Shown: positions 1-10,194, numbered from the stretch's first letter. The stretch: 64,000 bases of DNA from Ceratotherium simum simum (GCF_000283155.1 NW_004454267.1:1272461-1336460), one strand, 5' to 3'. The notes: generated by a model not told the origin, from the letters alone. Numbers and translations: made by a program.

Positions 1-139
1 TGATGGAAACCATATGGGGAACAACTGTCTTCGTTTTCTGGGGACTGCTGAGGGTTCCCAGCACAGGGGATTTTCAGTTTTAAAACTGGGACAGTCGTGG
101 GCAAACTGGGATAAGAGGTCACCCTAAGAAGGGTGGCCT

Positions 140-594
140 TTTGGTGGGGTGGTCAGGGCCTCTCTGAGGAGGTGGTATTTGATTAGGGACTGAATGAAGC
201 GAGGGAGGGAACTGTGGGAACGTTGGCTAAGTAGATTTCCAGGCAGAGAGAACAGTATGTGCAAAGGCCCTGAGGCAGGAGTGTTCTTGGGGACATTTGA
301 AAGACTTAAAGAAGGTCAAGGTGTCTGAAGCATAGTACCAGGGAGGAGAGTAGTAAGAGGTAGGTTTCAGAGGGGGAGGTAGGGGCTAGCCTCTGACCTT
401 TGTAAGAAAAATGAGATTTTATTCTAAGCCCAGTGGAAGCCGTCGGAGGGTTTAAGTAGGGAAATGAAATGATGTGATTTATGATTTTAGAAAGATCACT
501 TTGGCTGTTGTGTGGAGAAGGGAATGTTGGTGGGTGCGGGGTGAGGGGCAGAGTGGAATCAGGTAGACCTGATATAGGTTGTTGTAATCCAGGG
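140..594 (-). mobile_element. L2 LINE fragment, part 1
   Basis: On the minus strand this is the 3' portion of an L2 element. It contains the diagnostic block gcaaaggccctgaggcagg at 258-276 (written on the plus strand) and the nearby ggtggtcagggcctctctgaggagg. The stretch ending at 594 covers decayed thumb-region coding sequence of the L2 ORF2 protein. It continues after the MER5A insertion at 595-739. Confidence 0.8.
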
Positions 595-739
595 CAGTGG
601 TTGTCAGACCCCAGCATTAGAGTCACCTGCAGGGCTTGGTAAACACAGCCTCCGGCCCCGCCCCTGGAGCCTGCATCTCTAACAAGCTCCCGGGTGGCGC
701 CGAGGCTGCTGGTCCCGGCCCACACTTTGAGTAGCAAAG
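595..739 (+). mobile_element. MER5A: MER5A-like non-autonomous hAT DNA transposon
   Basis: The element starts cagtggttgtcag and ends near cacactttgagtagcaaag, matching the terminal regions of MER5A-type hAT-Charlie elements. Internal matches are gtcacctgcagggcttg and catctctaacaagctcccgg. It splits an L2. The flanks atccaggg (587-594) and agctaggg (740-747) agree at six of eight bases, fitting a decayed 8-bp hAT target duplication. Confidence 0.78.
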
Positions 740-800
740 AGCTAGGGGAGAGATGATGGCGACTGTGCTAAGGCGGTATCAATACCGAAGTTAAGAAGAG
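740..800 (-). mobile_element. L2 LINE fragment, part 2
   Basis: The sequence gagagatgatggcgactgtg resumes the L2 text interrupted at 594, so this is the same element upstream of the MER5A insertion. It fades out near 800. Confidence 0.6.
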
Positions 801-1382
801 GGCTTGTCTGGGAGGTGTTTTGAAGTGAAACTATCAACCCCATTTTCATTCTGTTTGAACCTGATTACAGCAAGGAGAATATCTCCATTTGATACCAGTC
901 TGTCTCTAACACTTTTCTGCCCTCTCCTTTTCATTTTAGGAAAGAGAGGGCAGGCCTCACAGCACAGGGCTTTCAGCAAAGAACTCTAGTTAGAATCTGA
1001 TTTTTTGGGAGGTCTTCATTGTATTTATTTTTCATCATTGCCTATAATTTATGACAAATGATATCGGTTTTCCATTTACAGGAATGTTACAAAGCTTCCA
1101 TTTTCAATAAATGTGTTTAATGTTTTAGAAGTGAGAGTTGCTTTAATATAAATCCATGAAGTAAATAACAGTATAGGTGACACTCAGACGTGGCACAGCT
1201 AGAGACGGCGGTTCTTGAGTGACTGTGGTTTGGGAAATACTGTCCTAAGCCTTGATTCCCTTGGGTTTTGTGAGCTCAGCTCTTGTCATCCTTGGGCCCT
1301 TCATAAACCCAGGGAGTCCCCACCATCTCTAGGCCACAGTCTAGTGCCCCACTATACTCCAGCATGTCCCTTTTTCTGCTGT
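801..1382. other. No gene or repeat recognised; splice-like sites
   Basis: No protein of a known family is visible. Two acceptor-like sites (pyrimidine tract plus TAG or CAG, near 939 and 1080) are followed by AATAAA at about 1107 and T/G-rich DNA. No reading frame or donor supports an exon. Confidence 0.3.
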
Positions 1383-1442
1383 TCATGCCATTATTTATTC
1401 AACCCGCATTTACTGAGCACCTACTAGGTTCTGGGTCAAAGT
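1383..1442 (-). mobile_element. L2 3' tip
   Basis: Short antisense L2 terminus: ttatttattcaacccgcatttactgagcacctactagg. This is the usual end of L2 read backwards. Confidence 0.55.
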
Positions 1443-2846
1443 CTCAATCTCCGTTCACAGCTTCCCGTTGGGAAAGTGATAATGGTTCCTGGAAAGAAGC
1501 TTCCCAACAGTTTACTCAGTAAGAACAGAATGAGTGCATACGTAGGTCTGTGATAATGTCCCTCTCTCGTCCTTGCATATAAATGTGCTCCTTCAGCAGA
1601 AAAGAAAGAGATGGGATTGGGACGCTGTGTACACCCAAAGAGGGTGTTGCTCATGTGAATGTGACGTGTCAGTGCGTCCTATTGGGGAAAGGAAATGTCA
1701 AGAACTGGCATGGGTTATGGGGCATCATCGGAGGATTTTAAACAGAAGATTGTAAGATCAGGCTTGGGTGTTAGAACGTTTATTTGGCAGCTGTGGGAAT
1801 GGGCTGGCGGGAAAGACTCTGAGTGGGTGGTTAGGAGATCTCTTTGGGCAAATGGTGTAAACTTTTTGGGCCCAAGCGTCTCCATTGGTTCAAGAAGGTA
1901 GATAATATTTCTCTTGTAACATACGAGAATTCGTAAGATAGAGTGACACCAAATCACAGGAACGTAGCTGGATGGATTTCATCAAATGTGAGCGTGCGTC
2001 TGAGAACCGTCTGACCTGAAACAGACTCTGAGGGAAACATGGACCTTGTGGGGACTTGGGGACAGAGGCAATCACTCTCCCCAGCTGCTGACATTCGAGG
2101 AGGAAGGAGAGGATGTGTGAGTGCTGGTAAAGAGAGGTTTACTCTGGCCAGAGACGTCAAAGGATGGTGTTCAATACGACCCCACTACAAAAGTCGTGAG
2201 GACACTCCCACCAAATCGATGTAAAATCAAGCTACTTCTCATAGGGCAACTCTGCACGACCTCTGCTGGGGGGACTTGCTGCTGGGATTTCTTTAGTGAT
2301 GATTAATAAGGTGAATTGCACCTCAATTCACAAGGGCGAAATTAGACATGCAAATGCTTTGACAAAGTTAAAAGTCCTTGCACATGTAATGATGATATCT
2401 AAGGATCAAATGTGATGACGGTAGACGTGAAACTACTCCATGGGCTACAGAGCCTGGGTTACTCACGGTGTTTGCTGATGCGTCTCTGTGGGGCAGCCCG
2501 GATGCATCCCAGACTCTCAGTCCAGTGCTCTCTCTCGTATCGTGCAGCCTTGTGTTTCCCGCAGCCCCCGGGGGAGGGGCTGACTCTCTTGCAGGGCTGT
2601 GGGAAAAGAGCATCATAGACATATGTCCCATCAGTCACCTGTGTTTCCTTCCTTGAGCTCTGGGTAGCCGATGCTTTTTCCTGGTCACCATGGCAACTGC
2701 TAGGAATCTGGGTGTGTGCATCATGCTGGGCGTTGGGGTCTGAAACTCCCTCTTGCCTCTGGCTCACTCTTGGGTCCAGATGGTGATTTCTGGCTGCTTT
2801 GAACCAAGAGGTTTGAGAAATTAAGAGCCCACAGAAAGAATGGTCT
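1443..2846. other. Unassigned single-copy-looking sequence
   Basis: About 1.4 kb without a recognised repeat or coding exon. Small open frames on both strands show no family motifs. A GC-rich hairpin (cagcccc at 2562-2568, ggggctg at 2576-2582) is the only local structure I saw. Confidence 0.4.
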
Positions 2847-2847
2847 G

Positions 2848-2942
2848 AGGCAGTGGTTCAGAGCTCTGGCTTGTGGAGTTGGGTGGACCCAGTTCACATC
2901 CTGGCCTGTCACTTGCTAGTTGTGTGACCTTGGAAAGCCCCT
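2848..2942 (+). mobile_element. MIR: MIR SINE, 5' part
   Basis: tRNA-like head and core of MIR: cagtggttcagagctctggc, then cacttgctagttgtgtgaccttgg. It breaks off at 2942 and seems to resume at 3240. Confidence 0.75.
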
Positions 2943-3239
2943 TGTGTCAGTCGGGTCCTCCGAGAAGCAGACATGGCTCTGAGAAGCAACGTGCAAGGAC
3001 TTTTTTAGGGGAAATGCTTGTGTGAAAGAAGTCAGACTGCGATGGAAGTTTGATCCTGAGGGAAGGAGAGGAGGAGAAAAGGTTGGGTGGAAGCATCCAG
3101 GCTGTGCAGCCTGAAGAAGTCAGCTGTCGGAGGAGTCCTGTGCTTTCTAGGAATGGGCCTGCCTTAGTCCCCCTGCTGCCCTCTGTCCTTGATGGGCGTG
3201 GTGATTTCAAGTCCAGCAGGTGCATTCTCGTGGTCGCCA
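2943..3239. mobile_element. Possible insertion splitting a MIR
   Basis: About 297 bases separate the two halves of a MIR. The left edge (gtcagtcgggtcctccgagaagcag) resembles the antisense end of an old LTR-type repeat, but I cannot name it. The edges gcccctt and gccactt agree at six of seven bases and may be a decayed target duplication. Confidence 0.35.
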
Positions 3240-3352
3240 TGCCACTTAACCTCTCACAAGACTGATGCTGCATTTAAATGAGGCTAGACACATAAAGCGC
3301 TTTGTACGAGATCTGGCACTCAACACATTTTAACTATTATTGTTACCCAAAT
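3240..3352 (+). mobile_element. MIR: MIR SINE, 3' part
   Basis: The sequence cacttaacctctcacaagac continues the MIR text lost at 2942. It then runs through the core into a tail resembling aaagcgctttgtacgagatctggcactcaa. Confidence 0.6.
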
Positions 3353-3824
3353 ACTCTTTGGAAGCCAACAAAAGAGTTTCCTTTTGTTACCAAGCATTCC
3401 TTGTATCAGGGGCTGCTAATTCTAATGCCTGTAAATGAGTGAACTGGACTAGATGTGAGACATTAGGGAGTGGTGGGGACTGTGGTAAACTAGAGAGCAC
3501 ATACCTCATCTAAAATGTTTTGAAAAATAATTAGATCCAGCCAAAGCAAACACATCTGTGGGCTGAATTTGGTCCATGGCCCTCCAGCTTGAAACCTCTG
3601 CCTTATATGCACAAAATTGTCTATATTAATTCCTGATATTCTGGGTTTGCACAAGCAAGGAAGTCAATTTAATTACAATGAAAGAAACAGAAATAGCTGG
3701 GTTGATTTTTCCCCCTTGCTCACTAATTTATAGTGTATTTGACCAAACTGAGAGATCTGACTGGTTGATTTTTGGTTTTGTACACAGCTTCGGTGTTGGC
3801 TTATCTGAGAGGTTTAGAATGTGG

Positions 3825-4055
3825 ATGTGGGGAGCTGAACAGTGTGGGTTGGGATCTTGACTCTCCAACTTTCTGGCTATGGGATCTTGGGCAAGTTAAC
3901 GTAATCTTTCTGTAACTCAGTCTCCCTATCTGTAAAATGGGGATGATAATGTCACTCCCCTCATGGTGTTGCTATGAGGACTTAATACACAGAAGAAGCT
4001 TAGAACAGTACTGGGAACACTGTAAGGCTGAATATGTATTGATATTATTCTGGGG
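3825..4055 (+). mobile_element. MIR: MIR SINE, nearly full length
   Basis: Shows cttgggcaagttaac, ctccctatctgtaaaatgggg and a 3' part resembling agcttagaacagtactggg, in the order expected for MIR. Confidence 0.82.
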
Positions 4056-4556
4056 TGGGGTGAGGGAGAGAGAACATGGCTTTTCTCCATCATTTTATTT
4101 CACATAATCCTAAAACTTAATGATCGGTATAACATCCAAATAGAGTGAGCTTCTCTTACTCCGGTGATATAATCATATATAATAATGCCACTTACATAAG
4201 CTTCCTTAGCTCCTTGTTAAATCCACCCACACTCTGCTCCACTTCACGCCATTAAAGACTTTTTTCCTTCCAGAGGGAAAAAGACACCCAACTTTATACT
4301 AATTATCACTCTAAAGCAGGGACCAATGGGGGGTGCTGGGAAGGTGTATTTGGCAGTGCTCTTGATTTGGGGGAGTAAAGTCTATAGTCTGGAAGCAGTG
4401 AGTCAGGCCTGGAGGTCTCAGAGGGACCAGTGGAATCATGGAGACAGAGGCAAACCATGGGCTCCCCCAAATCAGGCAGGCTCGGCCTACTCCTTAGAGG
4501 AAAGTGTCCATGAGCTAGCCCTCTGCAAGCAAACGCTGATCCGCCTTTTCCTGTCT
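4056..4556. other. Unassigned sequence
   Basis: No gene or confidently named repeat. An open frame at 4326-4628 runs into the poly-T tract at 4558 and has no known motif. Confidence 0.35.
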
Positions 4557-4657
4557 TGTTTTTTTTTTTTTTTTAAATCTGAAACATGTTCTACATGTGA
4601 TACATACTCATTGTGGAAAATGATGTAGAAAATAGAGGAGAACGAAATAGAAGTATA
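4557..4657 (-). mobile_element. Old L1 3' end, antisense (part 1)
   Basis: A poly-T run followed by acatactcattgtggaaaatg resembles the antisense 3' end of old L1M-type elements. The likely continuation is at 5195 after an intervening repeat. Confidence 0.4.
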
Positions 4658-4659
4658 AA

Positions 4660-5120
4660 AGTCAGAACTTATTCAGCTCTCAGTGTCAGAAATCAATCTC
4701 AAACTGGTTTAGGTGATTCAAGAGACTATATAGGCTCATATGACAAGGATGTTCCAGGGATGAATCAGGTATGGCTGTATCCAGGGCTCAAACGATACTG
4801 ACAGGATACCATCTTGCGCTCTCTCTCTATTTATTTCTCCACTAGGCCTTCTCCAGATGGGGGAAAAGGTGGGCGCTATTAACCCCAGACTAATTCCTAC
4901 CAAGTTGGTGACTCTCTTAGAAAGGAAAAGTCTTTTCTCAGTGGTCAGGTAGAAAAGTCTCAGGGATGGATTTGATTGGTAGGATGTGCATCACATGTAC
5001 ATTCTTGAGCCGATCCCTGTGGCTATGAATAAAGTGCTCTGATTGGTCAGGTTAGTGAGCCAATGGCCTGAGGATGAGGAATCAAGGCAAGTCTTACTGG
5101 AAATGCAAGAAATAGGTTTC
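4660..5120. mobile_element. Ancient interspersed repeat, family not named
   Basis: Reads like a known mammalian repeat: caaactggtttaggtgattc, ggctgtatccagggctcaaa, then ttgattggtaggatgtgcatcac and ctctgattggtcaggttag. A partial relative lies at 47460-47605. I cannot recall the family name. It seems to sit inside an old L1. Confidence 0.4.
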
Positions 5121-5194
5121 CTACAGGAAGGAGGGATTCTGTGTCAGATGAAAGAGAAGAGGATGAATTGATGAAAACAATGGGTGTCATTATA

Positions 5195-5430
5195 AGAAGC
5201 AAATACAAATTTCCGCTCCCACCACCCAGACATAATGACTGCTGACTTGTTTATGTAGATCCTTCCAGAATTCCCGACTTCCTCCCTTATGTGTCTATAC
5301 TTATAAGAATATTAGACATATAGAACATTGGAATAACCTATGCAAACTTTTGTAAGCTGATTTTGATTGCCTCGTTCAAAAATATCAATTACATATTTTG
5401 AAATCCAAGTGATATATTTCCTTGGTAGGA
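5195..5430 (-). mobile_element. Old L1 3' end, antisense (part 2)
   Basis: cataatgactgctgacttg, then tagatccttccagaattccc matches the antisense 3' untranslated region of old L1M elements. Probably the same element as 4557-4657. Confidence 0.4.
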
Positions 5431-5579
5431 ACACTGAATATAGACAAGTGAAAATGAAATAGAATTTATGACTGGCTGGAGCTTAAAAGTCATGGTAAGG
5501 CTTTTAAGAAGGCAAATTAAGGGTAGGCTGAAGTGAAGGACTTTGTCTCCTCTTATGACAGCCTATAGTCCTTCTTTGC

Positions 5580-6655
5580 AGGGCTTTACACATTTATTGT
5601 TATTAATTAATTACTTGCAATGGCTTATGTAAAATTATTTTATCATGAAATATTTCAGGTACACAAGAAACGTAAAGACTAATATGGTGAACAACCCATC
5701 ACTCTGCTTAAGAATTGTAACATAGGGGCTGGCCTGGTGGTGCAAGCGGTTAAGTGCTCGTGCTCTGCTGCAGTGGCCCGGGGTTCGCCGGTTCGGATCC
5801 TGGGAGCGCACTGATGCACCACTTGGCAAGCCATGCTGTGGCGGCGTCCTATATAAAGTGGAGGAAGATGGGCACGGATGTTAGCTCAGGGCCAGTCTTC
5901 CTCAGCAAAAAGAGGAGGATTGGCAAATGTTAGCACAGGGCTGATCTCCTCACCAAAAAAAAAAAAAAAAAGAATTGTAACACTACTAATACAATCTAAT
6001 CCCACTGGACCATCTCAATTTTGGGCCCTTTCCTCTCTCTTTCCCTCCCCAGTGATGACTTCTATCCTCCATTGTGTTTTTTATTCCATGCATATTTTAT
6101 ACTTTCATTGCATATATATTATCTGTTATCAACATATAGCATTGTGTTGCATATTTCAAAACTTTAAATAGAATCCTACTGTACGTCATTTCATGACTTG
6201 CTTTTTTTGCTCATTATTATGTTTTTTTCAATTTATCAAAGTTGTGTTTCACTTATTTTCTACTACTGTTGGTGTTAATTTGTTACGGTAGCATTCCACG
6301 GTACAACCCTGTCATGATTTATTTATCCATTCTCCTGTAAATGGACATTTAAGTTGTTTCTCTTTTTTTGCTGTTATGAACAGTGCTGCAATACGTATTC
6401 CTGGAGATTTCTCCTCGTGGACACTGATGGAGCTTCTCCAGGCCTAGGGATGGAATTGCTGGGCCGTAGAGTCTATATATCTTCAACTCTACTGGATTTC
6501 ACCAAATTTCTCTGCAGAGCGGTTGTACCAGTTTATACTCTTACCAGCAGTACATGAGAGTTCCGGTTTCTCCAGCATTTGGTTTTGTCAGGTTTTCCAT
6601 TTTTGCCAGTTTGATGAGTGTGAAATGCGGGTCTCTTGCACCCAGTGTTCAGTCC
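5580..6655 (-). mobile_element. L1 3' region, antisense, split by an ERE
   Basis: Antisense L1 3' untranslated region, then the C-terminal end of ORF2. Landmarks are ttttatcatgaaatatttcagg, atttatccattctcctgtaaatgg, gctgttatgaacagtgctgc and atggaattgctgggccg. Stops and small indels throughout show it is dead. An ERE occupies 5723-5970. Confidence 0.8.
5723..5970 (+). mobile_element. ERE: ERE SINE (tRNA-derived)
   Basis: Head ggggctggcctggtggtgc, an A-box region before ggttaagtgc, and B box ggttcggatcc. The central part (gccatgctgtggcggcgtcc) and the tail with gctaac-type blocks are followed by 16 A. The sequence aagaattgtaaca is at 5710-5722 and again at 5970-5982, giving a TSD. The element sits in an antisense L1. 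Confidence 0.92.
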
Positions 6656-6674
6656 TGGAGACCTGGAATCACAT

Positions 6675-6734
6675 GTCTTGTTTGCGGCGGTTTCGCCAGC
6701 GCTTAGCACAGCACCTAGAAGATAGTAGATGCTC
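6675..6734 (+). mobile_element. L2/MIR 3' tip, left part
   Basis: cgcttagcacagcacctagaagatagtagatgctc is the sense end of an L2 or MIR element. It is the target of the L1 insertion that follows and continues at 7236. Confidence 0.55.
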
Positions 6735-7217
6735 CCAAGTCTTGGCTATTCAGAATAGCCAAGACTTGGAAGCAACCTAAATGCCCATCAAGGGACAAAT
6801 GGATAAAGAAGCTGTGGTATATATACACAATGGAATACTACTCAGCCATAAGAAACGAAGAAATCCAGCCATTTGTGACAACATGGATGGACATTTCGGG
6901 TATTATGCAAAGTGAAATAAGTCAGAGGGAGAAGGTCAAATACCATATGATTTCCTTCATTAAGTAGTAGATAATAACAACAATAAACAAACACATAGAG
7001 ACAGAGATTGGATTGGTGGTTACCAGAGGGGAAGGGGGGAGGGGGTGGGCGAAAGGGATAATGCGGCACATGTGTGTGGTGATGGGTTGTAATTAGTATT
7101 TTGGTGGTGAACATGATGTAATCTATGCAGAAATAGAAGTATAATGATGTACACCTGAAATTTATACAATGTTATAAACCAATGTTACTGCAATAAATAA
7201 AAAATTAAAAAAAAAAA
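6735..7217 (+). mobile_element. 5'-truncated L1 with snap-back 5' junction
   Basis: Sense L1 3' end. It has the ORF2 tail (acacaatggaatactactcagcc), a G-rich purine tract at 7028-7046, tgatgtacacctgaaattta and a poly-A tail. The 18-bp TSD agaagatagtagatgctc is perfect (6717-6734 and 7218-7235). Its 5' end is a perfect inverted repeat, with arms 6735-6751 and 6753-6769 around one A. This fits an aberrant inversion event during target-primed reverse transcription. Confidence 0.92.
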
Positions 7218-7235
7218 AGAAGATAGTAGATGCTC

Positions 7236-7420
7236 GATGTTTTTTGGTTGACTGAGCAACAGAGTTTTCTGGTTCCTCTCAAGTAAAATCCCCTTATAGT
7301 TTGCTGGAGAAGACACCCGTTCTCCAGGGAGTCTCACTCTTCTCCCTTGAAAATCAGGAACCTCTCAGAGACTAAATGGAGAGGAGAGTGCTTGGCTGCC
7401 CTCTCTGCCTTTCATTAGAG
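7236..7420. other. Short unassigned spacer
   Basis: Flank of the L1 insertion. The first bases belong to the interrupted L2/MIR tip. The rest shows no gene or named repeat. Confidence 0.4.
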
Positions 7421-7598
7421 CAGCCATTATCAAAACATGCATGGGGATCACCTGTAGGGCTTGTTAAAACACTGATGGGTGGGCCTGCCCCAGAGTTTCC
7501 TGTTCAGGAGGGCTTGGGTGGGTCCAAGGATTCCCATTTCCAACCACTTCCTGGGTGTACTGATGCTGCTGCTCTGGGATGCACTCTCTGAGAACTAC
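7421..7598 (+). mobile_element. MER5A: MER5A-like hAT element
   Basis: Internal blocks gggatcacctgtagggcttgt and tactgatgctgctgctctgg, and end tctctgagaactac, match MER5A. Its last bases were cut off by the LTR inserted at 7599. Confidence 0.78.
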
Positions 7599-7765
7599 TG
7601 TTACCACACAAAGGGCACGATCTGCTCACCATGAGACAAAAGCCAGTCGTCAAGAGGCAAGATGGTGGCAGAGAAAGGGCAGTTTATCACAGCTTGCTAG
7701 CCAGGGGGAAGATGGCCGACTAACGTCTCAAAGAACCATCTTACAGAACAAAGACTACAGGCCAG

Positions 7766-7772
7766 TTATATA
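7766..7772 (-). promoter_or_regulatory. TATA box of the LTR
   Basis: TATATAA on the minus strand (ttatata on plus), 20-odd bases downstream of the 46-bp repeats in the sense of the LTR. Activity today is unknown. Confidence 0.5.
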
Positions 7773-7793
7773 GAGGGCTGGTCTCCAAGTGGG

Positions 7794-7925
7794 GGAGGCG
7801 TCTGGTCCCAGGGTGGGGGCATCCATCTGATTACTGGGTGGAGGCGTCTGGTCCCAGGGTGGGGGCATCCATCTGATTACTGGGTGGAGGCATCTGGTCC
7901 CAGGGTGGGGGCATCCATCTGGTCT
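7794..7925. repeat. 46-bp minisatellite, 2.9 copies
   Basis: Copies start at 7794, 7840 and 7886. The unit begins ggaggcgtctggtcccaggg and ends ctgattactgggt. The copies are nearly identical; the third has catc for cgtc and diverges after about 36 bases. They are placed where retroviral U3 enhancer repeats usually lie. Confidence 0.9.
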
Positions 7926-8212
7926 TAGTTCCTGATAGTCTTTTGTTTTACTGGATATGCATCAGACACTGGAGCAACGCCCTCTACCCTGATCTTTCAG
8001 TCCTCATTGATGATGGCTATCAGCATAGACTCTCTGCCCAGGGGTCATTACATTCCTAAGGAACCAAAGGAACAAAGTTATCAACTTATAGCAGCTGGGA
8101 GAGGCCATAAAGTCCAGAGTTAGTCAGAGGTCATTCCAAGTGACAATATGGTTTCCCCTCTACAATATGGCTACCCTTATGTCAACCCTGTATTGAGCCG
8201 GTATCACTACTA

Positions 8213-8620
8213 TGCCCGAGAAACGCTTAAGCCAGCCATGTTGGATATGTTCTGTGTGGAATGTCTTTAAGGAGACTAAACACACAACTTGAAAATTCAT
8301 TCCCGAAGTGGAGAGTGGAAGGACAAAAATGTGCTTGGCTGGAGTAGGGAAAGGAGAAGCCTGAATTCCAGATTCCCAGATTGTTCAAGACAGATGGTTG
8401 CGCTCACAGAGATTAATGTAATTCAATAAGAATTTATTGGGCACCTGCTGGGAAGTTTTCATTTACCCATGAATCTTCTACAGGCTTTCAAGCCAAGATC
8501 TTTTTCTCCATTGATGCTCCCGAGACCTTCCTGATCGTCTCTCCTTTCCCCTCCTCCCCCCCTTCCTCCTCTCTCTTCTTCATCATCACCATCAAACATT
8601 AATTTAAATATGGACTTGAC
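8213..8620. other. Unassigned sequence with a possible L2 tip
   Basis: aattcaataagaatttattgggcacctgctggg at 8421-8452 looks like an antisense L2 end. The rest shows no gene or recognised repeat beyond a C/T-rich tract at 8540-8580. Confidence 0.35.
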
Positions 8621-8624
8621 CATC

Positions 8625-8845
8625 GTGAGACCATAATAAAGAGAGCTACCACTATTGAGGGCTTGATTACAAGTACTTTTGTCAGCATTATCTCATTTAA
8701 TCCTCCTTCAAACTCCAGGGGGTAGGCACCACTGTTAGATCCATTTTATAGACGTAACTTAGAGATTACACAGCTAGTAAATGGCAGAGCTGGGCTCACA
8801 CTCAGGTCTCTCTGACTCCAATGTCTTGTTCTTTACTACTCCTAT
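8625..8845 (-). mobile_element. MIR: MIR SINE
   Basis: Antisense MIR: tcatttaatcctccttcaaac, ccattttatagacgtaac, gattacacagctagtaaatgg, gagctgggctcacactcagg. Confidence 0.82.
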
Positions 8846-8872
8846 ACACTATATTTCTGTGAGTCTTAGTTT

Positions 8873-9003
8873 CCTCATTCATTCATTCATTCACCAAATA
8901 TTTACAGAGCACCTACTAGGTCTAGGCCCTCTGCTAAGGGTGTGGGTGAACGAGACAGGCAAACGCCCTGCTACTGTGGTGTTTATAATCTCCTATTATT
9001 CTA
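8873..9003 (-). mobile_element. L2 3' end
   Basis: Begins with the antisense L2 tip cattcattcattcattcacc, then agcacctactaggtctagg and gtgaacgagacaggcaaacg. Confidence 0.75.
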
Positions 9004-9014
9004 ATCTGTAGGAA

Positions 9015-9108
9015 AAGATACGCTCTGTCTCCCAGGGTTGCTGTAAGAATTAGGGAAATGTGTGCCTTGTACACGGTAGGTGCTTAATACATGTTGGCTC
9101 CTGAGCTG
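9015..9108 (+). mobile_element. MIR: MIR SINE 3' half
   Basis: gggttgctgtaagaattagg followed by cacggtaggtgcttaatac is a MIR core and tail in sense orientation. Confidence 0.6.
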
Positions 9109-9945
9109 ATAGCTTTCTATTTGCATACATGAGGGAGGACTGTTGGAGCCAATTCCAAGAGACTGACTGCGTCCTCCCAGAAAGAGGAATTGCACTGTCC
9201 TTAAAATTCATGCAACCCACACCCTATCAACCCACCTGAGCAAATGCTCATTTTCCTGGCCTCTGTGGGCAAGACTCAGGCTCTAACTCCCTTCTGCCTC
9301 TTCACTCTCCCATCTCCCTCCCCATTCTAGCCAGGCTCTCAGACTATACACGAGTCTCACAGACCAAAGGCAGCAGGCAATGTGTTGGGAAACTCTATGT
9401 GAAATTTCGACAGATGAGAAGTGGAGAAATATGGCCTCCAGGTCGCTGGTGTGATGGAGAATAGAGAAAGAAGATAAGAGAAATGCGTGGCTGAGGAGGG
9501 CGAGTTTGCACAGGCAATGAGAGAAAAATAAGTAACCAATATCTTAGGGGTTTTTTCCTTCAAGCATCTGGAGTTTTGAAGAGCCTGGATAGGAGAAATC
9601 TACATTTGGGGAAGCAGGGCTGCTGTTTATGAGATTTCCGTCTTTGAAGGCTTCAACTCCATCTTGGCTGCCTACGTGCTAGTCATTTCTTTTTTCAGGC
9701 TCAGTTTTAATGATTTTCTTTTTTTTCTCCCCAGGAAAAGGCTTAACTCTGCAACATAATCAATGCACTAAAGCCCAAGTTGGAGACCTCTCTCACTACA
9801 GACAAGATAGTTCAGAAGGGAAACGTCATAGGAAAATTGTACCTTTCTTTCCATAGACTTAGAGGAAGCAACACCTGGATTCCAGTAGCTTAATGGATGT
9901 GACTGCATTTGGACTTTGCCCTCCAGATTCTCCCTTGGGGGGGGT
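9109..9945. other. Unassigned sequence
   Basis: No gene or repeat recognised across about 840 bases. Short pyrimidine tracts (9718-9732) precede AG but no exon can be supported. Confidence 0.35.
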
Positions 9946-9949
9946 TAAG

Positions 9950-10130
9950 TTTTTGTGCCTCATTAACCTTGTGACCTTGGGCAAGGTCCTTGATCTATCA
10001 GAGCCTCAATTTTCTTATCTGTGGAGAGATGACCATGAAAAAAATATATACTCTGGGGTAGTTTTAGTGGGGAGGATTAAATGAGATACAGTTTAGAAAT
10101 CCTTAGTGTATCTGGAGCACATTTACATTC
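9950..10130 (+). mobile_element. MIR: MIR SINE
   Basis: ttgtgaccttgggcaagg, gagcctcaattttcttatctg and ggaggattaaatgagatac give the MIR order. Confidence 0.72.
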
Positions 10131-10194
10131 TACAAAGAAGAGCAAAAGTTTCTTACTATCAAAATTTTTTCATGAAATGGTCTGAAACTCACAC

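Larger units (their letters stand above)
7599..8206 (-). mobile_element. Solitary LTR of an endogenous retrovirus
   Basis: A 608-base block bounded by TG and CA with the 4-bp target repeat CTAC on both sides (7595-7598, 8207-8210). It interrupts the end of a MER5A. On the minus strand a TATATAA box lies at 7766-7772 and a GATAAA possible polyadenylation signal at 7683-7688, about 85 and 165 bases from the 3' edge, in U3-R-U5 order. Three 46-bp tandem repeats sit just upstream of the TATA box. No gag, pol or env sequence adjoins it. The 4-bp duplication suggests a class I (gammaretrovirus-like) origin. The family is not identified. Confidence 0.68.

Noticed and set aside
7794..7925. Regular 46-bp repeats as a CRISPR-like array
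   Set aside because: The units abut with no spacers and lie in a retroviral LTR of mammalian DNA.
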